Position numbers and translations under genes: made by a program. DNA of 64,000 nucleotides from assembly GCA_951230915.1 (NCBI GenBank), contig OX579642.1:12276001-12340000 (forward strand), written 5' to 3'. Source of the stretch: Antitrichia curtipendula. Its lineage: Eukaryota; Streptophyta; Bryopsida; Hypnales; Leucodontaceae. The notes beneath the pieces are model-generated. The model searched no databases. It was not told where the DNA came from and saw only the letters and a list, made by a program, of their open reading frames with translations. Each line of letters starts with the position of its first letter. The first letter of the stretch is position 1. Below, one piece after another: positions 1 through 11,814 of this stretch.

Positions 1-1338
1 TTAGATTAAATCAAATGTTTGTTTGCTAAAAAATGTTTGTCTTGCTATTTAGGTCATATTAAATGGTCTTTTTTTTTAAACCATTACAACAATGGTTTGG
101 ATGAATGAGAAATTTATAGGTAAGAAATTCTTTACAGTTTAGGTCAACATTAATAGAAGACTAAACTAATGTAGTAAAGTTCTCTTTATTCATATTATAG
201 TAACTATATGTTTCTGGTGAAGACAAATAATGTCACTTTAGAAAATGCAGAATATTTGTCACTAATGTCTTGAATATTCAAAATTCATTTTCAAATTTGC
301 TTGATTGTTCTTGCAAGAATTTTTACGCTATGGCCTTGCGGCTACGCAATGAGGATTTTGACCGTTTGAAAGTAATTTTTTAAATTAAAATAGCCCAAAG
401 GTATTGCTAATTTTTGTTCTACTTTTAAATCATTTAAATGCAATTGAAGTTTGACATTGTTTTGAATTGACTTCATTCATGCTTCTATGATGTTTTACCA
501 TTTTCTTTATTGATGGCATACAATCAAATGCAATTCATATTGATATAAAATGATAAATAAATTTCTGTCGCATCTTTGGCTATGGTCCTTGCGGGACCGC
601 AAGGTGGGCTCAATAGCATTTTCTTAAGTTCTTGCTTGCAAAGTCTTTGTCTAGGATTGAATTTATATATAATTTTTTTAAGACTGACTTCTAAGATATG
701 TTACCTCTTAGATTCATTCTTCAAATTTTCATTTCATTGCATAAATGTTTTCTTTACATTGGATTGTTGTCTCTGAAATTATGATTAATTTCTGTACATA
801 ATCTGAGTTCATAATTCAAGGAGTGTTCATTAAATGTACTTGTGGTCCCGCAATGAGTTGGAAAATAATTCAATTCGGTTTGTATTCCGCACCGTGGATG
901 TCAAAAAATTTAGTTGTTTAATTAATTACTTTGTTTCTATGTAGTTCTGTTCTTTGAAGATCACCAAGTTTCCTTGTGTGACCACAAAAACATTGGAGAT
1001 GACATTTTATTTTTTTGAATGAATTTTAAGAAATTATGAATAATTTCTTTAATCAATCTTAGTTTGTAATTTATGGAATCTTCATGAATAAGGCTTGTGG
1101 TCACACCAAGTGTTCTACATTACATTTGAATTTTGTTCTTTCATCGGGGATGTCACAATATTCTGTCCTACTCTTGAATTCGGATGCCATTTCAAACATT
1201 GAAGATCAACATGCAGCCTTGCGGGCATGCGGGATTGTTGGAAATGAATAATTGTTTCTGTCACTGGACTTAATGCCGAATTAGATAATTTGTTAATTTC
1301 TATATTCCTACTGACATTCCAAGTTGTTTGTATCTCAG
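1..1338. other. AT-rich flank with degenerate repeats
   Basis: I see no convincing exon here. Several short motifs around CTTGCGG or CTTGTGG recur near 333, 587, 842, 1090 and 1217. The stretches starting about 777 and about 1033 look like diverged copies of each other: both run from 'AATTTCT', through a 'TTCAT(G/T)AA' stretch, to 'CTTGTGGTC'. At 587-604 is a perfect 8-base-arm palindrome, CCTTGCGGGACCGCAAGG. The 5' end of the downstream pseudogene may extend into this stretch. Confidence 0.5.
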
Positions 1339-4300
1339 AGTCAATCATCTAGACCAACTGAAGCTGAGGATCATGGGACCACCGACAAGACCTCGGTGAG
1401 ACCCAAAACTATCATAATCTAGTTAATTTGGATGCCTTCCAACTCATAAAATTGCATTGCATTGAAAATAACATGTTTGATTAAAACTAGTTCTTGCAGG
1501 ATATAACTGTAATTGAATGTACATATGGAGACTACTTGAAGAGTGGCAAGGACCCTGCTCTTGCACCGGTAAGCCTTGATGATATCATAGATACAGTAGA
1601 CAGATTTTGGGATTTCATGGAGTCAGGAACTAATAAGGGCGGATTGATTTGGGTTCAAGGAAATCCCATATCCCCATCCAGTAGTGACAGAGAGTACTCT
1701 AGTGACGATGATCCGTCTGTGACGAATTGTTCCTCGAACAATTGTTATCTCTCTATGTAGGCCTTATTGTGTGACTATTTTTGTTGCAAATATTCTATAA
1801 ATTGAACCATGTTTTTGTCCCAAATAATTCTGTGGCAAAATTTATTTTTGATTTGAATGTACATAGTTTCAAAATCTAGAAAGAAATGCTCTTTGTGATT
1901 TAAGCATTAAAAGTTAGATATATTACCCATGTCTATAAGATTTTCTAATGTTAAATTTTATACTACAATGCTTACTCTTGGGCAATGTTCTAATTAAATT
2001 GTGAATTTTTTCTGTTCAGGATCCTAGCACGCCGATACTAACACAGATGACTCATTCTGAAGCTTCAACACTTAACTCGGGGGAGAGTAAGCAGCTACAA
2101 ATTCATCTCTGTGACAGTGATGATGAAGATAGCGTAGATGGTGACGAGGCAATGGAGCAGCCTGACACTGCCGAAGATGACCTTCGAAGAAAGCAGAAAG
2201 TTGATTCGATCGCAACCATCAACAACATGCGGTTGAAGCCTATTCCTCTTTCTTGAATGTGTGTTCCATTGTGTTTATTGACTCCAATGCCTATGGTGAG
2301 GCCTACTTTGGCATGTGATCTGACCAAGTTGGAACAAGAATTTGTCCATGGTTATTGTGATGGGGCTTGTGTTTTTTACGTATCGACAACTAATGAAAGA
2401 GGCGGTATGCAAATCATGACACCGGAAGAGCGAGCTTCTTTGAGTCCATTGTGGAGAGAAGAGGTGCTGAAGTTTGAAGCATATCTTGACCATACACCGG
2501 AGCTCGGGCGTCTGAAGAACTTTAAGTTCTTTATTTGTGACGGTAACCACCGTCACATTGCTTGGATGTCTCACATCACAAGACTCCACAATGGAGAACC
2601 AGCATGGCATGTAAATGTGGATTGTATTGTGCTTGAAACAAAAGGAAGGACGGGTGCTCTCATGCAAGCGATGCATGATATCAATAAGTAAGTTCGTATT
2701 GTTTACAGTGATTTGTTTTTATGTATTATTTGATTTGGAAATGCATTGTACTTTCAATACCTTTAAATCTTTCGTACTCTTTTTCAAGCACACTGAAGAT
2801 TCTCATGTGAAAACGAAGCTGGTACACATTCTTTACCAGATTCAGAAGTATGGAGTGATGCCTATAAATGAGTTCAAGGAACTACTTAGTGATTCTGAAT
2901 ACGTCAAGTGCCAGCAGAATCCAAAGAAGACGTGGTATTCGATGCCTTTGGAGGTTTTCACATCATTTATCTTTCGGGTATGTTTGCAGAAGTATATCTC
3001 AATTTTTTAATTTTGTTTTTCTTCTCTACATTTTTTTCGACTTGCTTTGTTTTCTTGACGTCATTCTAGTGCACTTTTGCAGCATGAAATTGCTGGTGTT
3101 GCAGATGCGGCTGTGAGAGTGTACCACGAATGTACCCCAGAAGGAGAGGTAGATGAAGCCGGAGCAGTGGCTGCCATGAGAAAGGGCGCAAAGGACAAAA
3201 CCTCCAATTTATATTATAAATTGGCAAAGATGGTGGCGGTGGCAAATCCCGCTTTTGGTCCCGAGTGGCTTGAAGAGGTAAGGGTTCAAATGGATTTTTG
3301 ACAAAAAAATTCATATTTTTGTTGTCTTTCTTTCTTGAAATTGTGAAGCCTTGCTTACCTCAAATATGGTGTGTTGCAGATTGAGAGGCACTGGAGTTTA
3401 AATATTGAGCCAGAAATGACTCTTGATAAACTCCAACTCATTTCCAACTCCAATGCAGAAGCAATGTTCAAAGTGAGGTGGTTGAAATGGTGGAACTTGT
3501 CCATTCATTCCCGTGAGGCTAGGAAGTTTCCGCCCAAGCCAATGAACGATGACAAATTGACTGCCTTTCTTCACAAGGCCGTTTGGTGGGCAGGAGTGAG
3601 TTTTAAATTCACTTCAATATCAGCTGTTGTATATTAAAGTGTCTTTGACATCCATACTTTATTTCATCTCAATTTCTTATGCATTTGTATATTTGTATAT
3701 GATATTGCAGATTGAAGAGAGCGTGGTTGAGGCTCTCGAAATGATTATCTGTAGGGATAATTTGAGAATTGATATGCAGAGCCCTCTTGAGCCTGAGACG
3801 GCGGCGGATTATGTTGAGGGATGGCGCATGAAGATTTGGGATCAGGCATTTCACAGCGATCTTTCTGGCAAGGGTCATTTTAAGAAAGGGGATACTTTCA
3901 GGAAATTTACCGGTGCCAACACTGTGATCAAACGTGCCGTTTTCAGGTGCAATTAGTTATTGTTTATTGTCTTCAACCGTATATTTCATTTTATGTGACT
4001 TCATATTTCATTTTTTGTGACCTTCATATTTGATATTGATCTTTACTTCTCTCATTAGGTATTTCAAGTTGGAGTTGTACAACAAGAAAGCCATCTCCAA
4101 GCACGACTTACCTCCTTTCTTGAATTCATGGATTGATCGAGGGTCTTCTGACTGTATGTTCTCGTTGAATCAATTGAAGACGTGGACAAGTGCACATCTT
4201 AACGGCTGCAAATGGTATCTAGAGTGTGAGCCAACATTTACTACACCAGCAGAGATTGCACTCCGGCAAAGTCTTCAAGCAATGGGGACTACTGATGTTG

Positions 4301-6234
4301 TGTTGGAGGAGTATGTTGGCTTGGAGGAATCTACAAAGCAGAGGGCCATTCAGAGACGCCAAGAAGAGGATCGAAAGAAAGAAGAGAATCTCGTGAAAGA
4401 TGCTGAGAAGGTTGCAGCAAAAGAAGCAGAAGGCGGCGATAAAGGCTGCTGAAAAGGAGGCTCAGAAGTCGAAGGGGAAGAAAGTCATTGTCACAGACCC
4501 TGCTTCAGAGAATCCTGGCTTGTCGGTGGACAATATATCAGTAGTAGAAGGCCCATCAACGATGGGTAAGATAGCTGTCTCGCCTTATAATGTGTTGACT
4601 AAAGATGTCATCATTCGTGGGCCTCTTCCAAAGACCGGGGAGGATGTGCCTCTTGCTATAGTAGCAGAGTTGATTTTGAATACGACGGTGGAGGCGGTTC
4701 TCAGCAGCATGAGCGGTCCAGCTCCAGCAGAGTACACACGCATCATGGACTTCTGTCGACAGGTATGGTACTTCTCCAGAAAATGAATTGAGGTAGCACA
4801 ATTTGAAAGTGAATGTCTGCAATTTGCGTATGCAATTGTAATCAAGTGAAATTTGGATTGGTCTGTAGAACGCATCAAAGCGAGGGAGGACTTATCGTAG
4901 TGTGGTGGATAAGCACCCTGGCGTCGATCTTATTTTGGTGGACATGCCCGAGGGTCTTCCGGTTCTCGGTGTGAGTGAGCCAAAATCGAGCATTCCATAG
5001 TGGAATACTCTACCTAAGTCTTGGTTGTAGCCACTTTTTGAGTTTGCTGATAATCATCTCCCTGATGATGGCGCCCTCATTATCATTCATCTAAACAGCA
5101 CAAAGGCAAAGACTACAATTCTTCAACATTGCAATGCGTACTCTTTCAAGAAGAAGCAAGATTGGTGGGGTATGAATCGACTTTATCTAACACACCCCTC
5201 AGACGTGGAGAAACTGGTAAGAAATTTTCTTCTTTTCAAAATTTCATATTGAATTTACAAGCTCTAATGTTCTTTTAAGGATTTGAAATATTAACTCTAT
5301 GTTTCTTATGCAGACTCTATGATTTGGGATTACTTTGTTGGTTAGGAACCTCGCGGGGAGTCCGCCTTCAAAATTTGACTTTCAAGAAGTCTCCGACCTC
5401 AAGTTCCGCAGCTTTGACGTCGGAAAAGATGATGTTTTGCAGAATTTTATGTTTGATGAAGACTTGGCCATGAATGGCAACCATCCATGGCATGGTCCGC
5501 GAGAGAAGAGCCTTGTGTTCATGAATATGTTGATTGAATCTTGCACGTTTCCTGGCGATGTTGTTTTAGATTCCACCGCAAGCACAAGTTCTGTTCACTT
5601 TTTTTCTGTGAATGTCATATTAAAAATAAATTCAAGTAAATACTACACAAGATTTCAACTTTATCTAATTTGAAATAATTTATGGCGACGCAGGTGCCTC
5701 TATCCGTGCATGCCGTTCTTCCGATCGCCACGTTATTGCTTTTGAGGAAGATGAAGGCATCTTCAAGGCCATCTTGGCACCACTAATACGTCCTTTGTCA
5801 TCTGCTACGGTGATTGCGGTACCAGTGGTCCAGGAATTGGTGGATTCCGACGAAGATCCAGAAGTCGTGGAACCAATCAAGAAGAAATCACGATTCAGTA
5901 CGTAAGTTGACCTTAGACTTTTTCATTTCATTAAAATTTGAATTCATATTACAATTTAACTAAATTGTTTTGTTGTTGTTTTAATAGATCTGTGAAGTGG
6001 AACTCCTAGTCAAACTTGCCATTTTTTGGTAGGCTTGACTTTTTTTCGAGTCCGGAGAAATCTTTCGACTTACCAGTTTATGCTGAGGACTTGGCTCGGG
6101 CATTTCAAGTTCATGGCAGCACATCTAATTTGCCTCATCATCAACGTATAGACCCCCGTATTTTGGAATATGTTGATGCCGAGGTAATTTCTTTAGATGG
6201 AGAGTTAGTATCGAACTCTTCCTGTAGTGCCTAA
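1339..6234 (+). pseudogene. Decayed ParB-like / DNA methyltransferase gene
   Basis: Exons read: 1339-1395, 1500-1568 (or to about 1757), 2020-2687, 2789-2977, 3083-3277, 3380-3595, 3711-3946, 4059-4762, 4869-4970, 5031-5216, 5314-5587, 5694-5901 and 5988-6234. Most have good GT/AG borders and matching phase. After an acidic N-terminal part, exon 2020-2687 holds a ParB/sulfiredoxin-type motif, FFICDGNHRHIAW. A helical middle and a Lys/Glu-rich linker follow. The C-terminal part has the motif order of beta-class N4/N6 amino-methyltransferases: a motif-IV-like LILVDMPEG (DPPY expected), then a distal SAM-site-like PGDVVLDSTAST (normally DPFxGxGT). Both key motifs are altered. Lesions are TGA at 2254-2256, a one-base phase error at the 2687/2789 junction, a frameshift near 4400-4452, TGA at 5320-5322 and TAG at 6007-6009. 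Reading remains open beyond the last stop to 6234. ParB plus methyltransferase fusions are typical of phages and bacteria. I infer an old captured gene or a mobile-element gene that is now dead. The start is not located. Confidence 0.75.
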
Positions 6235-7378
6235 TTTGGAGATGTTTAGTTTGATTTGAATTGGATTGGATTTGTAGTCTCCAAATAGGACTTCTGTAAT
6301 TCATGACAATGCATTAGTGACTTGCATTGCTATCTATTGGATTTGATTTTCTATATAACACTCTTCTTTTCTCAATCATTGATTGTGGCTACTTCTTCAT
6401 TTCCTATCAAAATTGTTGTATTATATGTTATAAACTTATTCGACTTAAATTTATGAATTTTATTACATTTAAGTAATAACATTACTTGTTCTAAATCTTG
6501 TGCAATTTTGTATTTATTATACCTAAACCTCAGTCTAATAACCACGGTCATAGGTCAAAACCAAAAAAATGTCAAGCTCCTAGGCTCCTAGGCTCATGGG
6601 CTCATGCTCACAAGCTCACATACTAGCAAGCCTGAGTTGGCGGGTAGCACAAAAGAATTACAAAAAGTCAAAATAATTTTCTTAAACTTTTTTTTGAAAA
6701 TATTATATTTTTTCTACATTTGAAGCTTTGATTCATTTTATTTGGACTAGTGATGAGAAAATTAGGGACAATCTTAGTTTTTTGGGCAATCTAAGCATCT
6801 TTTGGGAAAAATAACTACTAGAATTGATTTTTGAATGCAATTTTTTCTAATTTTCCAAAAAAAATTGTTAGACAGGGTTAAGTTTGCTTGCTAGAACAAT
6901 CTCAGTGTTGGAATTATTGTATTTCAATTCCATCTTAGAGCTTTTAACGATTTAGTTTTTCCTTGAATCTTAAACCTACATTTACTTAATAATTTTTTAA
7001 TGAATAAAAATTGAGTGTTTTTTTCTTAAAATTTTTTTTTTAGATTCTCAACTCAAACTATTCAATATAAAACCTTAGAAAACCAAAATCAATAGTACAA
7101 AAATTTTAGTTAAGAAGATTTAAAGCCAAGAAAGCTAGTCAAGCAAGTTGCAAAAATACTTGTTTTCTTCACTTTGGAGGCAAATAATATCTTGCAATCT
7201 ATGCAATCATAGTTTTTGAAATTTCTTCCATACATTCTTATATTAGTTTAGTATAAACTACCATAGTTAGATGTGCAAAAAAGACAATTTTTAAATTTTT
7301 TTGCTTTTTGCAATAGAAATGATAGTTTTGAGTGTTTTTTGATGGAAAGAAGGCCTCGTTCTTTTAGGGGGGTCCTTT

Positions 7379-7575
7379 AGATTCTTGCCTAAAATGTACT
7401 TCTACTATTCATGAGAGTCATCTATGGTTGGTTATCCTAACCCCTATTTTGAGCACTTTGAAAATTTGTAATTTATTCATGCGGTATTCAGAAACTGCAT
7501 TTTTAGAGAATCTAAAATGTCCTTTTAACTTCCAACAAGACCAACTAAAAAATTTTCAATATAAAAATGACAACT
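7379..7575 (+). repeat. Dispersed repeat family A, copy 1
   Basis: The segment beginning TAGATTCTTGCCTAAAATG is repeated with moderate divergence at about 60536-60735 in the same orientation. Shared landmarks in order are ATTCATGAGAGTC, TATGGTTGGTTAT, TAGAGAAT and CTTCCAACAAGA. No coding capacity is visible, so this is probably a fragment of an unclassified transposon. Confidence 0.75.
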
Positions 7576-8207
7576 GTGTTGAATTGCTTATTTGTGTGAT
7601 TATAAATGTAGTTACCTTACATATTCTATGCATTTGAACATTGTCATGATCATGTGGCATGAAATCAGTCACATCTTCATTTGTCTCCATCAAGAAATTG
7701 GGACACATTTTCATTTGTCTCCAATACCTAAATGGGTATTAAACTTCTCATGAATTTCAATAATAGAATCATCCATACCAATATTGGCTACATGATTCAA
7801 ATCATTTTTGCATTTGGTAACAGACTATGTCCTAGTTTGTTATGGAGTATATTGTAGTATGGACAAAAGTTTTTTTAATATTTGGTTTTGAATGTGATGT
7901 TAATGAGGAATCATAAGCATTTAGGAATGGATATAAGTACACTTGTGGATTAGATTTGTTTTGTTAATATGAGTATTAACACCCAATATGCTTAGAAATA
8001 CTATGATTTCATATAAGGGAGCACTTAATGTTAACACTTGAATAACTTGCTATGATCATTTTAGAGTCATTCTACTATGTAAACACTTGATTGATAACTT
8101 TCTATTATGACTTGAATGAGTTACAATGATGCTAATGTGTGAGTATAAAAATGCATATGAGTCTTGAGCATATGTATAATAGATATCTTACAATCATTGA
8201 AGGCACT

Positions 8208-8262
8208 TATAATATAAATACCTATAATATAAATATCTATAATATAAATATCTATAATATGG
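8208..8262 (+). repeat. 15-base AT minisatellite
   Basis: Three to four tandem copies of a unit close to CTATAATATAAATAT run head to tail. Confidence 0.8.
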
Positions 8263-9437
8263 TTACACTATAATCATAGAAAGTTTCTATAATAGAGATA
8301 CGTATAATACATGTATATAGTCTTCTAGGCTCATGGACTTACACTCCTAATCTCACATAATAAATGAGTTAGCCTACTAAATTACATCAAGGACTACCAA
8401 TGCTTATTTACAAAAAAAATTCTTCTTAAAGTTTATTACTAAAAAATAAAAAACAATAAATAAAATAATTTGCAATAATATTTTTCTTCAATTTTCTTTT
8501 AGGAAAAATCAAACTAATGAACATGTTCATAAACTTCAATTACTTTGAATAGGATCCTTTACCTTCCATTGATCTAAAGTTGAATTCAAAGTCTTCGTTT
8601 TGCTTTTGGGTACATTTATTCTTACATTGTTTTATTGAATTTTTTGAGTTTGTTTTTATTCTTTGATTACCATGGATGATGCTTCCAAGGAAGCACTACT
8701 ACAATTTTTATATTTCAAAGCAAATTTTAATTATAAAAAAATTCTTAATGAAGTCATGTGAATTTGAATATTTATTCACTCAAGTATTTTGATCCCAAAG
8801 TCTTAAATAGCCTACTTTGACCACTTGCAAAATTAATTTTGATAGGTTGTGGTGATCTCATATTTTTGAATTTTGCATGTAATTTTTATAATAAATTATA
8901 ATAATTACAGTTTATCTATTAAATTTTGCTTTGAACATGCTAGTGCAACAAGCATTGCAAAAATTATAAGGTTGTTTCCAATTTCAACTTCAATGCAAGG
9001 AGCTAACAATATTGACTTTTTATATTTACATTTTTATCTTTTCAAATCATTATATTCTTTTTAATGATTAATGAAATGAAAGCTACAAGGAGTTTTGTTT
9101 TACGGTCTACGTGAAGACAATAGTAACATAAAAAAATTTAAACTCTTTTCAAATTGAAGGTACTAATTTTTATAAAAAAACAAAATAAAATTAGGACTTG
9201 TGTTACTTATTGTATAAGTTATTGTCACCATTGAGATTTGACATTTCTCAAATTCAAGTCACTGTCCCCTGACTCCCCTCTGTTTTAGCTCCCGCCTCTT
9301 TATCTAGCTTGTGGCGCCTTAAATTGAATGGGAAGATTACTGGGCGCCGAAGTAGAGTTTGAATCCTAGTCTCCACAGTCCTCTTCAAAGCCACAGGGAA
9401 TTTCTCCTCTACGGAAAACAGAGAAGTGTGCGATATC

Positions 9438-11368
9438 ATGGCTTCTCCTTCGGGTAAGTGTGTAATTTACAAATGCAAGAGTTCTGTACCATTGTCAGGC
9501 TCTGGGGACGGAAGAACCTCACTGATTCTGCGTTGGTTTCGATGTAAATTTCGGTGAAGAAGATGTTATGTTGTTTGCGGAAGTAACTTTTTTCTACCTA
9601 GTGGTGTATCGAATGATTTGAGGATCGGCTCGCATAGTGGTTCATTGAGGAGTATTGTTCATGCCTGGCTTCAATTCATGGTTTGTTGTACCGATATTCA
9701 GAAGCTCAGCATTGATGTGTTGGAATCTAATTCAGCTCAAATCGCTTCTGTAAAGAGAACTTCCTGGATTGGAACTTGGCTGTCATTCCTGCTCTCACGG
9801 ACTATGACTCAGAATTTTCTCAACAGATGCTGCAGGGAGCTGAATCCTCGTTTCAGAAGCCGCTCGGAGCTGATACGGAGAAGCAGCAGTCTAAAAAGAC
9901 TACCAAGTCTTCCAAGTCCGCTAAACGAGCAAAACTGGCCACAATTTCTCTGGAGGATTACATGCGTGTGTTCAACCGTCTCACCGATGGGAAAGGAAAC
10001 GTCGTGCAACCGAATTGTGATATCAAGTTGTTCACCAAAGCAGAGCTCACATCGGTACGATACCGTTACGAAAATCCCTCTCAAACATATCCTCTGGCGT
10101 AATTATCCGTCTTAGATATTTTCTGTCTAGCACAGACATGAACCAGTTGTGGCTATTAGTACTCGCTTAATTGTCTTCGAGCCGCCATTTTAAATTTATC
10201 AGGCCCTCTTGCGAATTTAATACCACCGATGCCCTTCTTTTTCGTTGTGACAGGTTTTACGACTTCATGGCTTAAAAGACTTCGTTGGGTGTCAAGGTTT
10301 TACGTTTGAACTTCATAACCCTCTCTTTTCTTTGAAATTTTGCCAAGTGCCATGTAGGACAGTGGATACTGCAGTGTAATGGAAATCAAAGGTCATTGAA
10401 TCAATGTTATCAACCTTGGGACCCTTTTCGATTTTTTTTATTCAATCGGAACGTCCTGCACGGACTAGCGGCTATATCATAATACTCGCCGTGCTTTGTG
10501 GGATTTGTGATTCGCTTTTCTCCTTGGCATCCGATTCGTTAAAGATAAAAGCCTTTAAAAATTACTTAAAATTTCATGTCATCTACCGGTACACGGTTTT
10601 CTCAAATTTTCTTAAGGGGGGTGGATCAAGTAGTAAAGACATTATGTATTTTAAAACACACGTCATTTAGACGTTTGGACAATTTGCGCTATAGAATACG
10701 GATAATCTTGAAACGTCGGCGTCCAGCAACTCTCACACAACATTCTGGTATAACTAACTAAAAATTCTGGTCACATCGTGTGTGTAGAATAATTTGTTCC
10801 TCTCGTTGGTTGGGGTTGAGCTCTGGAACCCTTTCATGCTTCCCCGGGGTTCTCTTGAGCCAGCAAACATTACCGATGAAGAAATGATGGAGGATTTGCA
10901 CGTTCTCCAATGGTGACAACCTAGCAGTGCCGGTTAATTCATGATTCTCATCAGTCTCCCGATTTCAACAAGGCACAGCGTGATCAGACATTAGCCATCA
11001 CACTCAGAGCTACTCGAACGCTGTCGAGTGACTGGTCTGTGGCATCTCGCGACGATTTTATCACTCTGTACTGGCTTAGATAAAATCGCAACGACTTTAT
11101 CTAAGCCAGTACAGAGTGATAAAATCGTCGCGTGTTGCCACACAGACCAGTCACTGAATGGTGCGCAACAGTTTTACAACAAATAAAAAAAATTGTAAGG
11201 GCAGGGATTATGGCGATGCCATTACAAGAGAAAACCAGCGTCATGCTGAAGACGTTAGCAGCACTTGGAAGTACTCTCGAGATGGAGAGCCTTACAGTTT
11301 GTTTAAATCTCAATAAAAGATCTTACCCTACCCCGGGTTACCTACTCTGTGCCAGTGAATGGCCCTGA
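9438..11368 (+). CDS. Unrecognised nuclear gene, five-exon model
   Basis: I do not recognise this product. A phase-consistent model uses exons 9438-9453, 9499-9553, 9736-10054, 10788-10912 and 11200-11368. It totals 684 bases, or 227 residues, and starts at ATG 9438 just before a GTAAGT donor. Visible features are the N-terminal stretch RTSLILRWFRCKF, a Lys/Ser-rich basic patch (about residues 72-88) and a conserved-looking segment SLEDYMRVFNRLTDG. After it come LFLSLVGVELWNPFML and an acidic ITDEEMMEDL. The basic patch could be a nuclear localisation signal, which is inference. The weak points are the last two exons and the 733-base intron 3. If exon 10788 reads through, the protein stops at TGA 10914-10916. 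If exon 3 reads through, it stops at 10102. Intron 4 contains a strong hairpin. The stretch between exons holds nothing else I recognise. Confidence 0.45.
11027..11155. repeat. Near-perfect inverted repeat (hairpin)
   Basis: Arms of about 58-60 bases (11027-11084 and 11096-11155) pair almost perfectly around an 11-base loop. The outer part reads AGTGACTGGTCTGTG and the inner part GTACTGGCTTAGATAAA. Arms differ only by a small patch around 11042-11047. It could be a MITE, a recent inverted duplication or a small-RNA precursor. Confidence 0.9.
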
Positions 11369-11814
11369 TGAAGCAATCAGATGAGATCACCATACACTCT
11401 GCAGTCTCATTCACTTTTTTATTTTTTTCAATCAGATTTTCCAATGCATCAAGTTACTTACGAAAACATGCATAAACTCTAAGAAAACTCAATCAGGTAC
11501 AGCATATTCATACCGCTTTCAAATGATGGTATTTTCAAGCAAAAAAGTGCTTGAAACAGGTCCGGAAGCATCGCAGAATTTTCATCATCAAATCCTGAAT
11601 AACAGAGAGCTAGAGAGATGAGAAATATGCGCACAATTGAAGATAATTCAAAAAGAGACGATTAGGAGTCCCAGCTGTGCAGATAGAGTATGAAAAAGAG
11701 TACGGGCAGGAGTCTCCACCTCAGCAACTCGATTTAACGACTTCTAAGTCAAAAGAAGGACCGCGGTAACAGGAGGGGCGACTAATTGATCTCGTACCGA
11801 CTGTCAAACACTAC

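Larger units (their letters stand above)
6235..9437. other. AT-rich intergenic DNA
   Basis: No gene is visible; all open frames are short and AT-driven. The stretch contains one copy of a dispersed repeat (about 7379-7575) and a 15-base minisatellite (about 8208-8262), listed separately. The CTAGGCTCATG...CTCACATA pattern near 6588-6622 recurs loosely near 8325-8357. Confidence 0.6.

Noticed and set aside
2254..2256. TGA as selenocysteine or programmed readthrough
   Set aside because: Land plants lack selenoprotein machinery, and the gene has further stops and phase breaks, so decay is simpler.
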